From Methylosarcina fibrata AML-C10 (lineage in GTDB: Bacteria; Pseudomonadota; Gammaproteobacteria; Methylococcales; Methylomonadaceae), in the NCBI RefSeq assembly GCF_000372865.1, contig NZ_KB889965.1, positions 1,810,990 through 1,874,989 on the forward strand: a stretch of 64,000 bases of DNA. The letters run 5' to 3'. The position numbers and the translations under genes were made by a program. This document shows positions 6,382-16,800 of the stretch, one piece after another; positions within the stretch are counted from its first letter, which is position 1, and each line of letters begins with the position of its first letter. A model generated the notes under the pieces. The model was not told the DNA's origin, made no database searches, and was given only the letters and a program-made list of their open reading frames with translations.

Positions 6382-7989
6382 ATGAAACAAGTTGCTATGA
6401 AAGTTAATCAATCCAACTTGGTCAAAAGCTTGAAATTCAGCTTTACCAACAAGACCACGGTTTTGGGAGAGCTGATGCAAAACGCTCGTCGTGCCGGCGC
6501 AACTTCGGTTAATTTCGAATTTGCACCCGAAACCAAGATTCTTCGCGTGACAGACAACGGTTGTGGAATCGATTCTATCGAGACCTTGTTGACTGTTGCT
6601 GAATCCGGTTGGGATGCCGATGTCGTCGCGCAAGAACATCCATTTGGTATTGGATTCTTATCTGCTTTATTTGCTTGTCACCACATGACCGTTGTGAGCA
6701 AAAGCGGACGAATTTCGGTAAATACCGATGATGTTCTGTCATTTAAGCCAGTCAATATTACGCCTGTCCCAGAATGGGACAACATAACAAGCATTACCAT
6801 GGTTGGCGTTGACCTTGAATTGGGCCGTATCGAACATGAACTAAAACGTCTTGTTTCGGCATTTCCAATTCCAGTTCTGTTCAATGGCACCGAACTTGAT
6901 CGTCCTCATGCGATAGATTCAGGTCTTGAATTTGTGAATACTAAGGTTGGCTTGGTTTCTCTTGCCGGCTTTGATAAGCCGACTTTGAACAACTATGCCT
7001 ATGTGATGTATTTACAGGGCTTACCTATCTATAAATCCTGTATCTATGCCTCATACGGCTCAGCGGGTTACCACGTTATTCATCTCGACTCATCAAAGTT
7101 TTTCGGCCGGTTACCTGACCGCAACGAATTGGTTGATAAAGATGACGTGGTAAATTTGGTAAAGGCTGCTTTAAAAGGCGAAATCGAGAAACGCTTGCTC
7201 GACATGAAGTCCAGTATGTCTTCCGAGGCATTTGTGGCTTATTACGACATGATCAGTGACTGGAGTTTATTGCCTATTCTCAACGATGTGCCAGTAATTC
7301 CCGTTCAAGCGTTAACCGAATATTCAAGCTATCCAAATTGCTCTGAAGAGAGCTTTGGAAAATTTGAAACTCGACCTGTAAAACCTGTTCATCAAGATGA
7401 GGTAATGACTGGTCAAATCCAGCTAGCTACTTTCGATGAATATATTCAAGATGAAGGATCTGCTCTTTCGATGTATGTATTTAGAAATGGATTCTACGTC
7501 TATCCTGCAGGTTCTAAAAATCTGGATGAAGGCCATTGGCTGCACAATCATCTCCGCGATCTCAACAAAGAACCCGTTCGTATTGAACTGATCAATAAAA
7601 CCCATGAAGCCTATTTTGATGGCCAGTGGATTTCTCTTGATGCTGTTTTTTGTCAGTCCTATCGGATTTGGGTTAGCGACGATTCTGTCGAAATTGGCGA
7701 TGACTCTATGTTTGATGGATCCAAAGCCATTGTTCCCGAAAAGGATACCTCTGGCTCGGTTGTTACGCAGGCATCATCGTTCAGGGATGAATACGACTTT
7801 CAACAGTCGGCTTACGATCAAGATGAATATGATTTTTCGCAATTCGTTATCGCAAATATCTCATCAGATCCAACTCATGCCTTGAAACAGTTGTTACCTA
7901 GTTTTGGCGCCTGTCCTTCAGTATTTGGCAAATCATTCGTCATTACGCTTGATGAAAATGGCCGTGTTGCTTCGGTAACTTCAGCCTGA
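6382..7989 (+). CDS. GHKL (Hsp90-like) ATPase domain protein
   Basis: The product has 535 residues. The N-terminal roughly 200 residues show the Bergerat ATP-binding fold: N-box GELMQNARRAGA (E30, N34), DNGCGI (58-63, ATP-binding D58 and glycines) and HPFGIGFLSA (about 86-95, lid glycines). This is the arrangement of Hsp90/MutL-like HATPase_c_3 proteins. The rest is unassigned, acidic near the C-terminus (DEYDFQQS and DQDEYDFSQ). Prokaryotic GHKL proteins outside Hsp90 often act as ATP-driven clamps or appear in defence systems; the role here is not known. It is cytoplasmic and controlled by its own leader. It is the second ATPase-type element gene beside the CobT-like VWA protein. Confidence 0.82.
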   Translation: MKQVAMKVNQSNLVKSLKFSFTNKTTVLGELMQNARRAGATSVNFEFAPETKILRVTDNGCGIDSIETLLTVAESGWDADVVAQEHPFGIGFLSALFACHHMTVVSKSGRISVNTDDVLSFKPVNITPVPEWDNITSITMVGVDLELGRIEHELKRLVSAFPIPVLFNGTELDRPHAIDSGLEFVNTKVGLVSLAGFDKPTLNNYAYVMYLQGLPIYKSCIYASYGSAGYHVIHLDSSKFFGRLPDRNELVDKDDVVNLVKAALKGEIEKRLLDMKSSMSSEAFVAYYDMISDWSLLPILNDVPVIPVQALTEYSSYPNCSEESFGKFETRPVKPVHQDEVMTGQIQLATFDEYIQDEGSALSMYVFRNGFYVYPAGSKNLDEGHWLHNHLRDLNKEPVRIELINKTHEAYFDGQWISLDAVFCQSYRIWVSDDSVEIGDDSMFDGSKAIVPEKDTSGSVVTQASSFRDEYDFQQSAYDQDEYDFSQFVIANISSDPTHALKQLLPSFGACPSVFGKSFVITLDENGRVASVTSA

Positions 7990-7993
7990 TTCA

Positions 7994-8069
7994 TTTTTCT
8001 AACCCGGCCGGGAACTCATTCCCGTTCGCGGATTGTGTTTCCTGGCTTCATTCTAAGAGGAAACACACC
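7994..8069 (+). promoter_or_regulatory. Leader motif copy 8
   Basis: TTTTTCTAACCC (7994-8005), A GGGAAC (8010-8015), B TTCCC (8019-8023). C TGTGTTTCCT (8034-8043) pairs perfectly over ten bases with D AGGAAACACA (8058-8067), which contains the Shine-Dalgarno. A pairs with GTTTCC inside C (6 pairs). The stop of the previous gene is four bases before the T-run. Confidence 0.8.
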
Positions 8070-8438
8070 ATGTCTATTGGACAACCTTATCAAAACTCTA
8101 ACGGCGATATCCTATGTGATGCTAAAGGCATTTTGGGTGATTATGTCATCCGCAAAACGGTTGACCACACCTGGATTGCCATTCGATTGTTCGGCGAAGT
8201 CGGAAGCATTGCTGCAAAAGCATTAACACCGGAAGCCGCTTTTGAACAAGCTGAAAATCATTATTCAGCCAAGAACCAAAAGCGCCTGAAAATGATGCTT
8301 GAGATTGAAGGTGTCGAGATCTTTGGTTTGGAATTGGCTATGAATGAAGCTCTCAAGCAGGTTTCCGAGGGGTATACATCTGGTTTTGATCGTAATGACA
8401 CCGGTAGGTATCAGTTCTCGATCACCACTATCAATTAA
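8070..8438 (+). CDS. Hypothetical protein, 122 residues
   Basis: ATG at 8070 follows GAGG at 8057-8060. The product is soluble and alpha/beta (IRKTVDHTWIAIRLFGEVG), with no signal peptide and no recognised domain. It is preceded by a well-formed leader motif and followed by a short gene 11 bases later. The role is unknown. Confidence 0.65.
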   Translation: MSIGQPYQNSNGDILCDAKGILGDYVIRKTVDHTWIAIRLFGEVGSIAAKALTPEAAFEQAENHYSAKNQKRLKMMLEIEGVEIFGLELAMNEALKQVSEGYTSGFDRNDTGRYQFSITTIN

Positions 8439-8449
8439 GTGGCGCCGGT

Positions 8450-8704
8450 ATGCGTGAAGTCGATGAAGTCACTTCAGATGATTTGGATGCAGCTGCCGAA
8501 TATTTCGGCCAATTAACTTCCGGATTATTGCCACAGCAAGGAGGCTTGCAGAATTGCTCAAGAGCAATTTGGAGTATCGATTCAAGGCACGAATCATTTA
8601 GACCGTATTTTGATGACGTATGCCGCTACTTTAGCCTCGCTCGAAAACTGTGTATCTGGTTGCCTGAAAAAAGCAGGCTACCAACCTTTAGCCTGTTAAG
8701 TTAG
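8450..8704 (+). CDS. Possible small protein, 84 residues
   Basis: ATG at 8450 lies 11 bases after the previous stop, without a clear Shine-Dalgarno. The first half (EVDEVTSDDLDAAAEYFG) looks like an acidic helical protein; the last 20 residues overlap an imperfect inverted repeat (AGCAGGCT/AGCCTGTT, 8673-8698) that precedes the next T-run. It may be genuine and directly coupled, or truncated. It has no leader. Confidence 0.4.
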   Translation: MREVDEVTSDDLDAAAEYFGQLTSGLLPQQGGLQNCSRAIWSIDSRHESFRPYFDDVCRYFSLARKLCIWLPEKSRLPTFSLLS

Positions 8705-8707
8705 GTA

Positions 8708-8868
8708 TTTTTTTAACCCATCTGGGAGAAACCGATCTCCCTTATGGCGTATGGTTTCTCTCGGGTGGTTTTCTTTTCCATCCCGCCTGCCGGGACTTCC
8801 TCGATTCTCTCCCTGGCTGGTGGGTATCTAGGAAGTCTCGGCGGTCGGGACATCACTAGGAGAAAACC
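8708..8868 (+). promoter_or_regulatory. Leader motif copy 9 with an inserted 20-bp stem-loop
   Basis: TTTTTTTAACCC (8708-8719), A GGGAGAAACC (8724-8733), B CTCCC (8737-8741), C ATGGTTTCTCTC (8751-8762). A-C has ten pairs. C can also pair with D GGAGAAAACCAT (8859-8870), which contains the Shine-Dalgarno and start codon, with one bulged A. Between C and D lies an extra hairpin, 8782-8801 with 8830-8849 (20 positions, one mismatch, 28-base loop), found in no other copy. Confidence 0.78.
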
Positions 8869-9096
8869 ATGTTTGCTGTAAAAGTTAAAGTTGGAACCAA
8901 TGTACGTCTTGTATGTGAAGACGCGCTCCGTGATGTCACCAAAAACTCTTTGGGTCAAGTTGTCGATCTCAAAAAGGTTGGTCGTTATCGGAGCGATTTA
9001 TACGTCACCATTCGTTGGGACAATGGATGCGAATCTTTTTTGAATGCGCTGTTTTTCGTCAAGACTGTTGCCATTGTTGATGAGGTATTTGTATGA
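8869..9096 (+). CDS. Small SH3/KOW-like hypothetical protein, 75 residues
   Basis: ATG at 8869 follows AGGAG. The sequence is rich in beta-strand residues and resembles a small SH3-like or KOW-like barrel by pattern only (VGTNVRLV, LGQVVDLKKVG, LYVTIRWDNG). It overlaps the following primase gene by four bases (ATGA at 9093-9096), so the two are translationally coupled and the barrel may assist the primase. No family is recognised with certainty. Confidence 0.6.
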   Translation: MFAVKVKVGTNVRLVCEDALRDVTKNSLGQVVDLKKVGRYRSDLYVTIRWDNGCESFLNALFFVKTVAIVDEVFV

Positions 9097-10163
9097 ACGC
9101 TTCTGCCATTGAGTCGAACGTTGTAAGAGATGCGGCTCGCGGCTCCTGGTTGTCCGTCTTGGATGATTTGGCGCCGGAAATCAATAAGGCAATCGAGAAA
9201 CCAGGACACAGGCATATTGCTTGCCCTGTCCATGGTGGAAAAGATGGATTCCGTCTGTTCCGTGATGCCAATTTATCAGGTGGTGGCTGCTGCAATACTT
9301 GTGGACCAAAACCCGATGGATTTTCGTTGCTGATGTGGTTGCGTGGCTGGACCTTTCCTGAAGCGCTTTCTGCGGTTGCAGAGGTGCTTGGTGTGTCTAA
9401 AGGTTTCCAGGCTTCAAAGCGAATCGTTCAGAAAAAAACTCACATTGAACAATCGAAATCGTCAGTCAATGACGACAAGATCAAGTCGCTGCTGAGAACT
9501 GTTTGGCAAGAGTCAAAATCGATCCGTCATCCCGATGCCGACCCTGTAAGGCTTTACTTACAATCGCGCGGTTTGGATGGTTGGCTTCAAAATTGGTCAA
9601 GCCTTCGCTTCCATCCGAAGATGCAGTATCGAAACGAGGATAATCAGGTGATTGGTTATTTTCCTGCCATGCTGGCTTTGGTTGAAAATGGTAATCAGCC
9701 TATTACGATCCATCGCACGTTTTTGACGGATGATGGTCGCAAAGCACCGGTTGATTCTCCCAAGAAGTTGATGCCGGTACCTGCGGATCGATTGATTGTG
9801 GGATCAGGTATTCGTCTTGGAAATACTGGTCGTGTTCTGTCTGTTACCGAAGGCATCGAAACAGCCTTGGCTGTTATCGAGGCTACCGGAATGGTGACAT
9901 GGCCATTGATCAGTGCCACGTTGATGAGTCACTTTGTCATTCCGCAAGGAGTGGAAAAGCTCATCATTTGGTCTGATCTGGATCGATCGCTTGCAGGAAG
10001 TTTCGCGGCTCAAAAACTTGCAGAACGTGCTCAAACGCAAGGTATTCAAGTTGAAATCCGTGAGCCGTCAGGACCTTTGCTTGCCGATGCCAAAAGCATC
10101 GATTGGCTTGATGTCCTCAATCAATGTGGGCCGAATGCATTTGTCTTTCGGTCTGTAGATTAA
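9093..10163 (+). CDS. Toprim/P4-type zinc-finger primase-like protein
   Basis: The product has 356 residues. Near the N-terminus CPVHGGKDGFRLF (C44, H47) and GGGCCNTCG (about C66/C67, C70) form a P4-type primase zinc ribbon. After a linker, the second half has a toprim-like domain with SVTEGIETALAVIEATG at about 250-266 (metal-binding glutamate) and IIWSDLDRS at about 290-298 (DxD-type acidic motif). This is the organisation of phage P4 alpha and plasmid DNA primases, without the helicase part. It is likely involved in primer synthesis during replication or establishment of the mobile element. Translation is coupled to the 75-residue protein. No replication origin is recognisable in the window. 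Confidence 0.85.
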   Translation: MNASAIESNVVRDAARGSWLSVLDDLAPEINKAIEKPGHRHIACPVHGGKDGFRLFRDANLSGGGCCNTCGPKPDGFSLLMWLRGWTFPEALSAVAEVLGVSKGFQASKRIVQKKTHIEQSKSSVNDDKIKSLLRTVWQESKSIRHPDADPVRLYLQSRGLDGWLQNWSSLRFHPKMQYRNEDNQVIGYFPAMLALVENGNQPITIHRTFLTDDGRKAPVDSPKKLMPVPADRLIVGSGIRLGNTGRVLSVTEGIETALAVIEATGMVTWPLISATLMSHFVIPQGVEKLIIWSDLDRSLAGSFAAQKLAERAQTQGIQVEIREPSGPLLADAKSIDWLDVLNQCGPNAFVFRSVD

Positions 10164-10176
10164 TCAGGAGGTTGCT

Positions 10177-10443
10177 ATGTGTCAGTATGTTTTCGACGCC
10201 AGTCGAATTGATACATCTCCGGGCAATCCTCTGTCTCCTTTTTCACCTCCCCATGGATGGGATGGTGAAAAGGAGCGTTATCGTGACTGGCTCCTCCGCG
10301 AATTTCGTGTCAATCCGAACTTTCGGCAAAGACTTGGAATTGCTGTGCGTGCCAGTAGCATGAATAAAGAGCTCCATGTTTTCGGCTGCTTCAGAACGGA
10401 GCTGCTTGAGATCATAGAAACTTTCGGAAAAAAGGGGCGTTAA
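10177..10443 (+). CDS. Hypothetical protein, 88 residues
   Basis: ATG at 10177 follows AGGAGG with ideal spacing, 13 bases after the primase stop. The protein (MCQYVFDASRIDTSPG...) has many aromatic and charged residues and no recognised domain. It ends the plus-strand element operon, just before a terminator. It has no leader motif. Confidence 0.6.
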   Translation: MCQYVFDASRIDTSPGNPLSPFSPPHGWDGEKERYRDWLLREFRVNPNFRQRLGIAVRASSMNKELHVFGCFRTELLEIIETFGKKGR

Positions 10444-10469
10444 TTGCAATGTTGACGCCAATTCCAATC

Positions 10470-10512
10470 AAAAACCGAACCCTACTTTTTCAATTCAGCG
10501 TTCGGTTTTTTT
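10470..10512 (+). terminator. Terminator closing the element operon
   Basis: AAAAACCGAAC (10470-10480) and GTTCGGTTTTT (10500-10510) form an 11-pair stem followed by further T residues to 10512. The A-run on one side and T-run on the other would let it act in both directions. Confidence 0.8.
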
Positions 10513-10807
10513 CTGCCAACTAAGCAATCTCGCCTTTCCGCCGACGATTACCGTTAGCTGTTCTAATCTGATCATTTTGGGTTCGCAGTGTCTCGCAGAC
10601 GCTTTCACCCAGTCATCTTTTGTGACCCGGGTGACCATTCAAGCCCCCATCCTCGTAACTACTTCACAAGCTCAAACATTCGCAATCAGCAAAACCACTA
10701 CCTCTCTGGAAGCAAATTAAAAGACACACCTATTTCATGGCCTTTTGAAGTTATCAAGCAGCTTTAATTTTGTGTTAATGATCAGAAATTCTGGACGGAT
10801 CATCCTA
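10513..10807. other. Gap before the giant-protein operon; no gene seen
   Basis: No coding frame, leader motif or convincing promoter is visible. An AT-rich stretch at 10715-10800 with TTGAAG (10745-10750) could hold the promoter of the next operon, but no good -10 is placed correctly. GTGACCCGGGTGAC (10621-10634) is a short palindrome. Confidence 0.35.
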
Positions 10808-13800
10808 ATGCGCATCTTTACTTTTTTAACGTTATTTTCATTTTTCATGACCGCATGGGGGGCACAGCCAGCTCCGTCTCAGGTAACAGGCGTAACGGCA
10901 ACTCAAGGAACATTATTACAACGCGTAACGATTTCATGGTCATCAGCGCCACGGGCTAGTGCGTATGATGTCTATCGATCCGCGACAGCCGGCACCAAAG
11001 GTTTCGTCCTCGCTTCAAATTTAACGGTTCTCACTTTTGACGATCCTACTACAAATGCTACCCATTACTTCTACACAGTTGTAGCCAAGAATGCATCTGG
11101 TAATTCACCAGATTCTGTTCAGGTTGAAGGATGGGGAAATATAGTACCTCCCGTGGACACATTGGCAGCCACTCAAGGGACAGTTATTAATGCTGTTCAT
11201 TTGACATGGAACCCAATCGCAAATGCAATAAGCTATAACATTTACCGAGCAACCAGCTCTGGTGGAATATTAAGTGGTCTTGGCACATCTACAACACCTT
11301 CTTATAACGATGCATCGTCCGGATTTGGGACCGCTTATTATTACAAAGCGACGGCAATTGTCGGTGGAGTTGAAGGGCCGCTGAGTAATGAGGCTATAGG
11401 TTGGGGTCAGCAACCCGCGCCAGCGCAAGTGTCTGGAGTTACTGCCTCTCAAGGTATCTACTATGAGAAGGTAAGCGTTTCATGGCCCGCTTCTAGCGGA
11501 GCATTTGCTTACGACCTGTATCGTTCGACAATCTCTGGCGTAAAAGGCACTGCAATTGCAACTGATTTGCCAGGACTAAATTACGATGACACATCGGCAA
11601 CAGGCGGCACCAACTATTTCTATACAGTTGTTGCAAAGAATGCAACGGGGAATTCACCAGATTCCACCCAAGCCGAAGGATGGATGAAAGTTCCAGGGGT
11701 TATCAGCACACTCTTGGCGACTAAAGGTACGGTAATCAATGCTGTTGATCTGACCTGGTTACCGGTTACTGATGCTACATTCTACAAAATTTACCGCGCC
11801 CCCAGTTCAGGCGGTACATTATCTCTTTTAGGCAGTTCGACAACGCCAACTTTCACTGACGCTACTTCAGGTTTTAGCACCGCTTACTATTACAAAGTGA
11901 CCGCCGTCGTTGGGATGATTGAAGGATCACAAAGTAACGAAGCAGCTGGATGGGGAAAGCAACCAGTTCCTGATCAAGTTACTAGTGTTTCCGCTTCTCA
12001 AGGACTCTATTATGACAAGGTGCGTATTGTTTGGCCGGTTGCTGCTAATGCTAGTTCTTACGACATTTTTCGTTCAACAAGTACAGGTGTCAAAGGTTCA
12101 TTGATCGCATCCACCCAGTTGACTCTCAGTTATGACGATACTGGGGCGACTGGTGGCAGTCACTTCTTTTATACAGTGGTGGCAAAAAATGCCGCTGGTA
12201 ATGCAGCAGATTCCAGTCAATCAGAGGGCTGGGGCAAAATACCAGCTACGATAGATGGGCTATCGGCGACTCAAGGTACGATCATTGATGCTGTTACGTT
12301 GTCATGGACAGCAGTTCCGGATGTAACGGGTTATAACATTTACCGCTCCAGTGTTTCAGGTGGTTCCTTTACTTTAATAGGCAATTCTTCCGTCCCCGGT
12401 TTTACAGACTCAACTACTGGTTTCGGGAGTGCTTTGTACTACAAAATCAGTACGATGGTAGGCGCTGAGGAAGGACCGATAAGTGCCGAAGTTTCAGGAT
12501 GGGGAAAGCAGCCAATTCCTGATCAAGTAACAGGCGTTTCAGCTTCCCAGGGAGCATATTACGACAAAATCTTAGTCTCCTGGTCTTCGTCTGCCAATGC
12601 TGTCACTTATGATCTCTACCGGTCATCAAATTCAGGGGTCAGAGGGACAATCATTGCTTCTGATTTAGCCCTTCCTAACTACGATGATACAACTGCAACT
12701 GGCGGTGGTCATTACTTCTATACGATAGTTGCCAAGAACGGCACCGGCAGCGCTTCTGATTCCGCCCAAGCCGAAGGTTGGGGCAAGTTGCCGGCGGCAG
12801 TCAATACGCTTTCCGCTACACAAGGAACATTGAATGCCAAGGTTAAATTAACTTGGGTCAGCCTTCCTGACGCAACCGGGTATGAGATTTATCGAGCAAC
12901 CATTTCCGGAGGCGCCGGCACGCTAATAGGAACTGTCGGTACGACTACTTCCTACGATGATAATAATGCGCTCCCTGGCAGTGCCTATTACTACACCATC
13001 AAGGCAAAAGTGAGTGCGCTTGTTGGGCCGGTAGGAAATGAAACTGCTGGATGGTCAAAACAACCAGCACCGGTTACAACATTAACAGCAAGTCTTGGGA
13101 CCGTCACTGGTGCAATATCATTAAATTGGACAGCAGATCCAGAAGCTTCGAGCTACGAAGTTTGGAGAAGTGTCGCAAGCGGTGGTTCTGCAACTCTAAT
13201 AGGAAATCCAACATCCTCAGATTTTGTTGACTCAACAACCCAGGGTGTTGCTTATTACTACTACACCGTTAAAACAAGGGTGGGAGGATCTGTTGGACCG
13301 GTAGGGAATGAAGCAAAAGGATTCGCCAATGCCGCTACGACATCGGCATCAGTCACTCTATCCACAACATCCTATGTTCCCAGCGCGGAAACATCGCCCA
13401 TCGTCGTTGACCCTAATATTGATGCTGGACAAGGCGAAAATCTTTCGTTCGCGATTACTGAACAAACCACTTCCGGAATGGTAAGTATTAATAATGGGAA
13501 GTTTAAATATACGCCTCCTGCCGATGGCTCATTTTCAGGTCCATTGTCGTTTAAGTTCGTTGTTACTGATCGTGGCGGTCAAACATTTACTGGAAATGGT
13601 TCTGTAAATGTTTCGTGTACAGCACCTTCTATTTCAGCACTTTCACCAACGACACCTGTTCTGATTGCAACGGAATTTTCCTCTTCAATAACCTACTCAA
13701 TACCGGCATGTTCGAAAACAAAGCAGATTGATATCAATATCCTTGATAACAATAATGTTTCCGTGTCGTCAGCAGTTTTACAAAATATAACCAGCGGCAT

Positions 13801-16800
13801 AGGTAATGTTGCCTTATTCAATACCAAGGGCTTATCTAAGTCAGGTACTTTTTCCGTTAAAGCTCATATATCAACCGATATCGGTGAAGATGTAAAATCT
13901 GCTCAACTGGTTGTGAAACCCGTTAATTTGCCGATCATGGGTATCTTGCCGTCAACCTCGGTAATTGATGGCCAAGATACTATTGACGTTACCTTGCAGA
14001 ACCCATCAGTTGTTAATTGTCAATTTACAAGTGATAAGGCAACTGCTCTGGTGGATGCTTCTAAGTGCTTGGTTGAATTATCTACGCCACCTGCTGGATT
14101 AACGCTGGATAATTCAGGCGCTTTACCTTCGCTTCACGGCATTATTCAAAATTCAGGTCAATATACTATTGATGCCACGGTTAGTAAGTTCAACGGCCAA
14201 TATTTATTTGTCGTCGGAAAGGTGTCAAAAACTATAACCGCTTCTTGTCCACAGCCAACAATTAATTCGTTTTCAACGACATCGAACTTACTGCCATATA
14301 TTAAACCTACCTATAAATTTAATTATGACGCGCTGGCTTGTAATGGTGCTTTATCAGCTAATTTTGTTATTACAGCCAATAAGGATGGAAGTACCGTTGA
14401 ATCGCGCCCAATCACTCTCACAGATTTTGGTAGTGATCTCGAATATTCATTGATTGGTCAAGGATTGTCAGAAGGGGGTTATACCGCCAACTTATCAATT
14501 CAAGGCGCAGAAGGAACAGCATCGAAGACATTTGCTTTCAATGTCAAACAGACACCATTGCCTTCTATTTCAATTTCACCTTCTCTTATTGACCAAGGAG
14601 AGACAAAAATTTCAATTGGGGTTGTTCCTTCTCAGGACAAGAGTTGCCCGCTTACCTCGACACAAAGCGATGCGGAAAACGATCCGAGAAAATGTTTTGT
14701 TTACTTCAACTACTCGGTCCCAGGACTTCAGACGGTTATCGATGGCAATGGACTGCCTTCAATAACTGGATACACTTCGCAATCTGGAAATTTTGGTATT
14801 GACCTAAATGTGTCACGTTGGGTTGATGGTCAACGATACGATTCAAAGCCTGTAACAAAAACGCTTGTAGTTAGAGGTTATAGCATTCCAGTCTTTGCAT
14901 TTTCTGGCGCCACAGAAATGTTTACTGGTGTTTCCAAGTCTGATTTAGAGCTTAAACAGACTTACGGTACCAATTGTTATTTGTTTTTGAACTATGACGA
15001 TGCATTGAAAAATGCTATTGCTGGCAAGAAATCATGTTTAGCAACATTCTCGCTTCCTCCTGAATTAAAGCCAACCGTTAATTTAAACTCCATTCAACTG
15101 AATGGGGCTTTTGCGACAGTTGGCGATAAATCAATTTCTTATTCAGTAAACAGAATATATGCGGATGGAATGTCCCTTCAATTAGGAAGTGGTTCTTATA
15201 CCGTTCAGGTTACAGAACCACCCGCTCCTGGAATGGCATTTTCCGGAGGCGCCAAAATTGCTGAGGACAAATATTTCCTTCAGTCCGGTTCTGCCTTCAC
15301 ACGACTAACCGTATCCACAAACCCAATCCTTTCAGCCAAGGTAAAAATTACTTCCGACGATGGCGTTCAACCCATCACAAGAAATAACGTAACTAATGGC
15401 AGCTCTTTTTGGCTAGCAACAGAAAATCTACCTTTGCTTCAGGAACGCGATGTCAAGGTTCGTGTGGCATGGATGGATTACCCATCTATCTTCAGTGAAA
15501 AATTGTTAAAAGTTGTTGGCGGACCACAAGGAACGCCAAAACTTATCGTCGAAGTTCCGCAGACGGCCAATAGCACTGATGAGTTAGTAGCTAAGGTAAA
15601 AATCGGGCAATACACCGCTGCCGGATTTATTTATGACAAAACAATGTTGGGTGATTGGAAAGGGCAATTGTTCGTTGAAACGAATAATTCAGCTAGATCA
15701 CCTGTATCCGATGTCGTCGATTTAGTGAATGGCGAGGCCGAGTTCAAAATAAATCCAGCTAATAAGCTGTTTATGAAAATATCGGCGTCAGCCGATATTG
15801 TCTCGTCAATCGATGGATTGCGTTACCCAATTCAGTCATCAACCAAATATGTTGGCATAGTCAATACTGCGCCTTTGGTCGGAACCATTATCGCGAAACA
15901 ACTCGAAGCGCCCGCTCCGAAGGTGTTTACGCTCGACCTTGATATGACCGTCGATAACAAGGTCGCATTAAAAGAAACCCACTGGGAAGAAAGTCTCGAT
16001 AACGGGGCAACATGGCAGGAAATTGAAGCGTTGAGCCCTGTTAGAGTCAGTATCGGAATGCGAACACCCGGCCGCAAATTGATTCGGGTAAAAATGGTCA
16101 GTGAAACTGGCATCGAAAGTTATACCACGCCTGTAGAGGTGTGGGCATACTCAAAGCTCGACGTAAACATTATTGGCCCAAGTCATGTTGCACCTGGTTA
16201 CCCAGTAACCATCAGCGCAGAGCTCTATCGCGATGGAAAAGCAACAGCTGACGCAGCTTATGACTGGATGGTTGAGTATCACGATCGAACCGAGACAGCT
16301 TCGGGTGCAACCGTAACCATTAATGACAGCACAGAAAATAAAATCTTCATTTCTTTAAGGGCCAGGCCGTCTGATACCAGCGCGAATGATAAATACGCAT
16401 GGACTATAGATCGCCATGTCATAACCACCAAGATTCCTTCATATCCTTCTGTTTCGGCCGCGGGTTCTCGTGATGTCGAAGTTGGAAAAACCTATCACTA
16501 TGTTGGTACAACGCGTCCCTCCTGGGGCACTGTGCCCAGTGTTCACACGATTGGGTCTGAATGGGAGTTGCCTGATGGTCGCATAGTTGCCGGAAGTGAA
16601 ATTGATTGGTCTCCTTCACAATCAGATTTGGTCGATCCTAAGCCTTTGAAATTTAGAGCCTGGGTTAATGAGTTCAAGGAATCCACTACCAAGGAAACTA
16701 CCGTTTCCTATGTGCCTTGGAAATATGTTTGGCCTAATTTCTCGATTGCGCTCAAGCAATTAACTGTTCAAGCCCCCGCGGATTTGTTCTTCATCGTAAG

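Noticed and set aside
111-8868. The repeated leader motifs as a CRISPR array
   Set aside because: Copies are hundreds to thousands of bases apart, vary in sequence and lie at gene starts; there are no regular spacers and no cas genes.
111-8868. The repeated leaders as simple promoters of a phage-type polymerase
   Set aside because: The base identities change between copies while complementarity to the Shine-Dalgarno is kept, which fits an RNA structure better than a fixed DNA site. A promoter function in the T-AACCC part is still possible.
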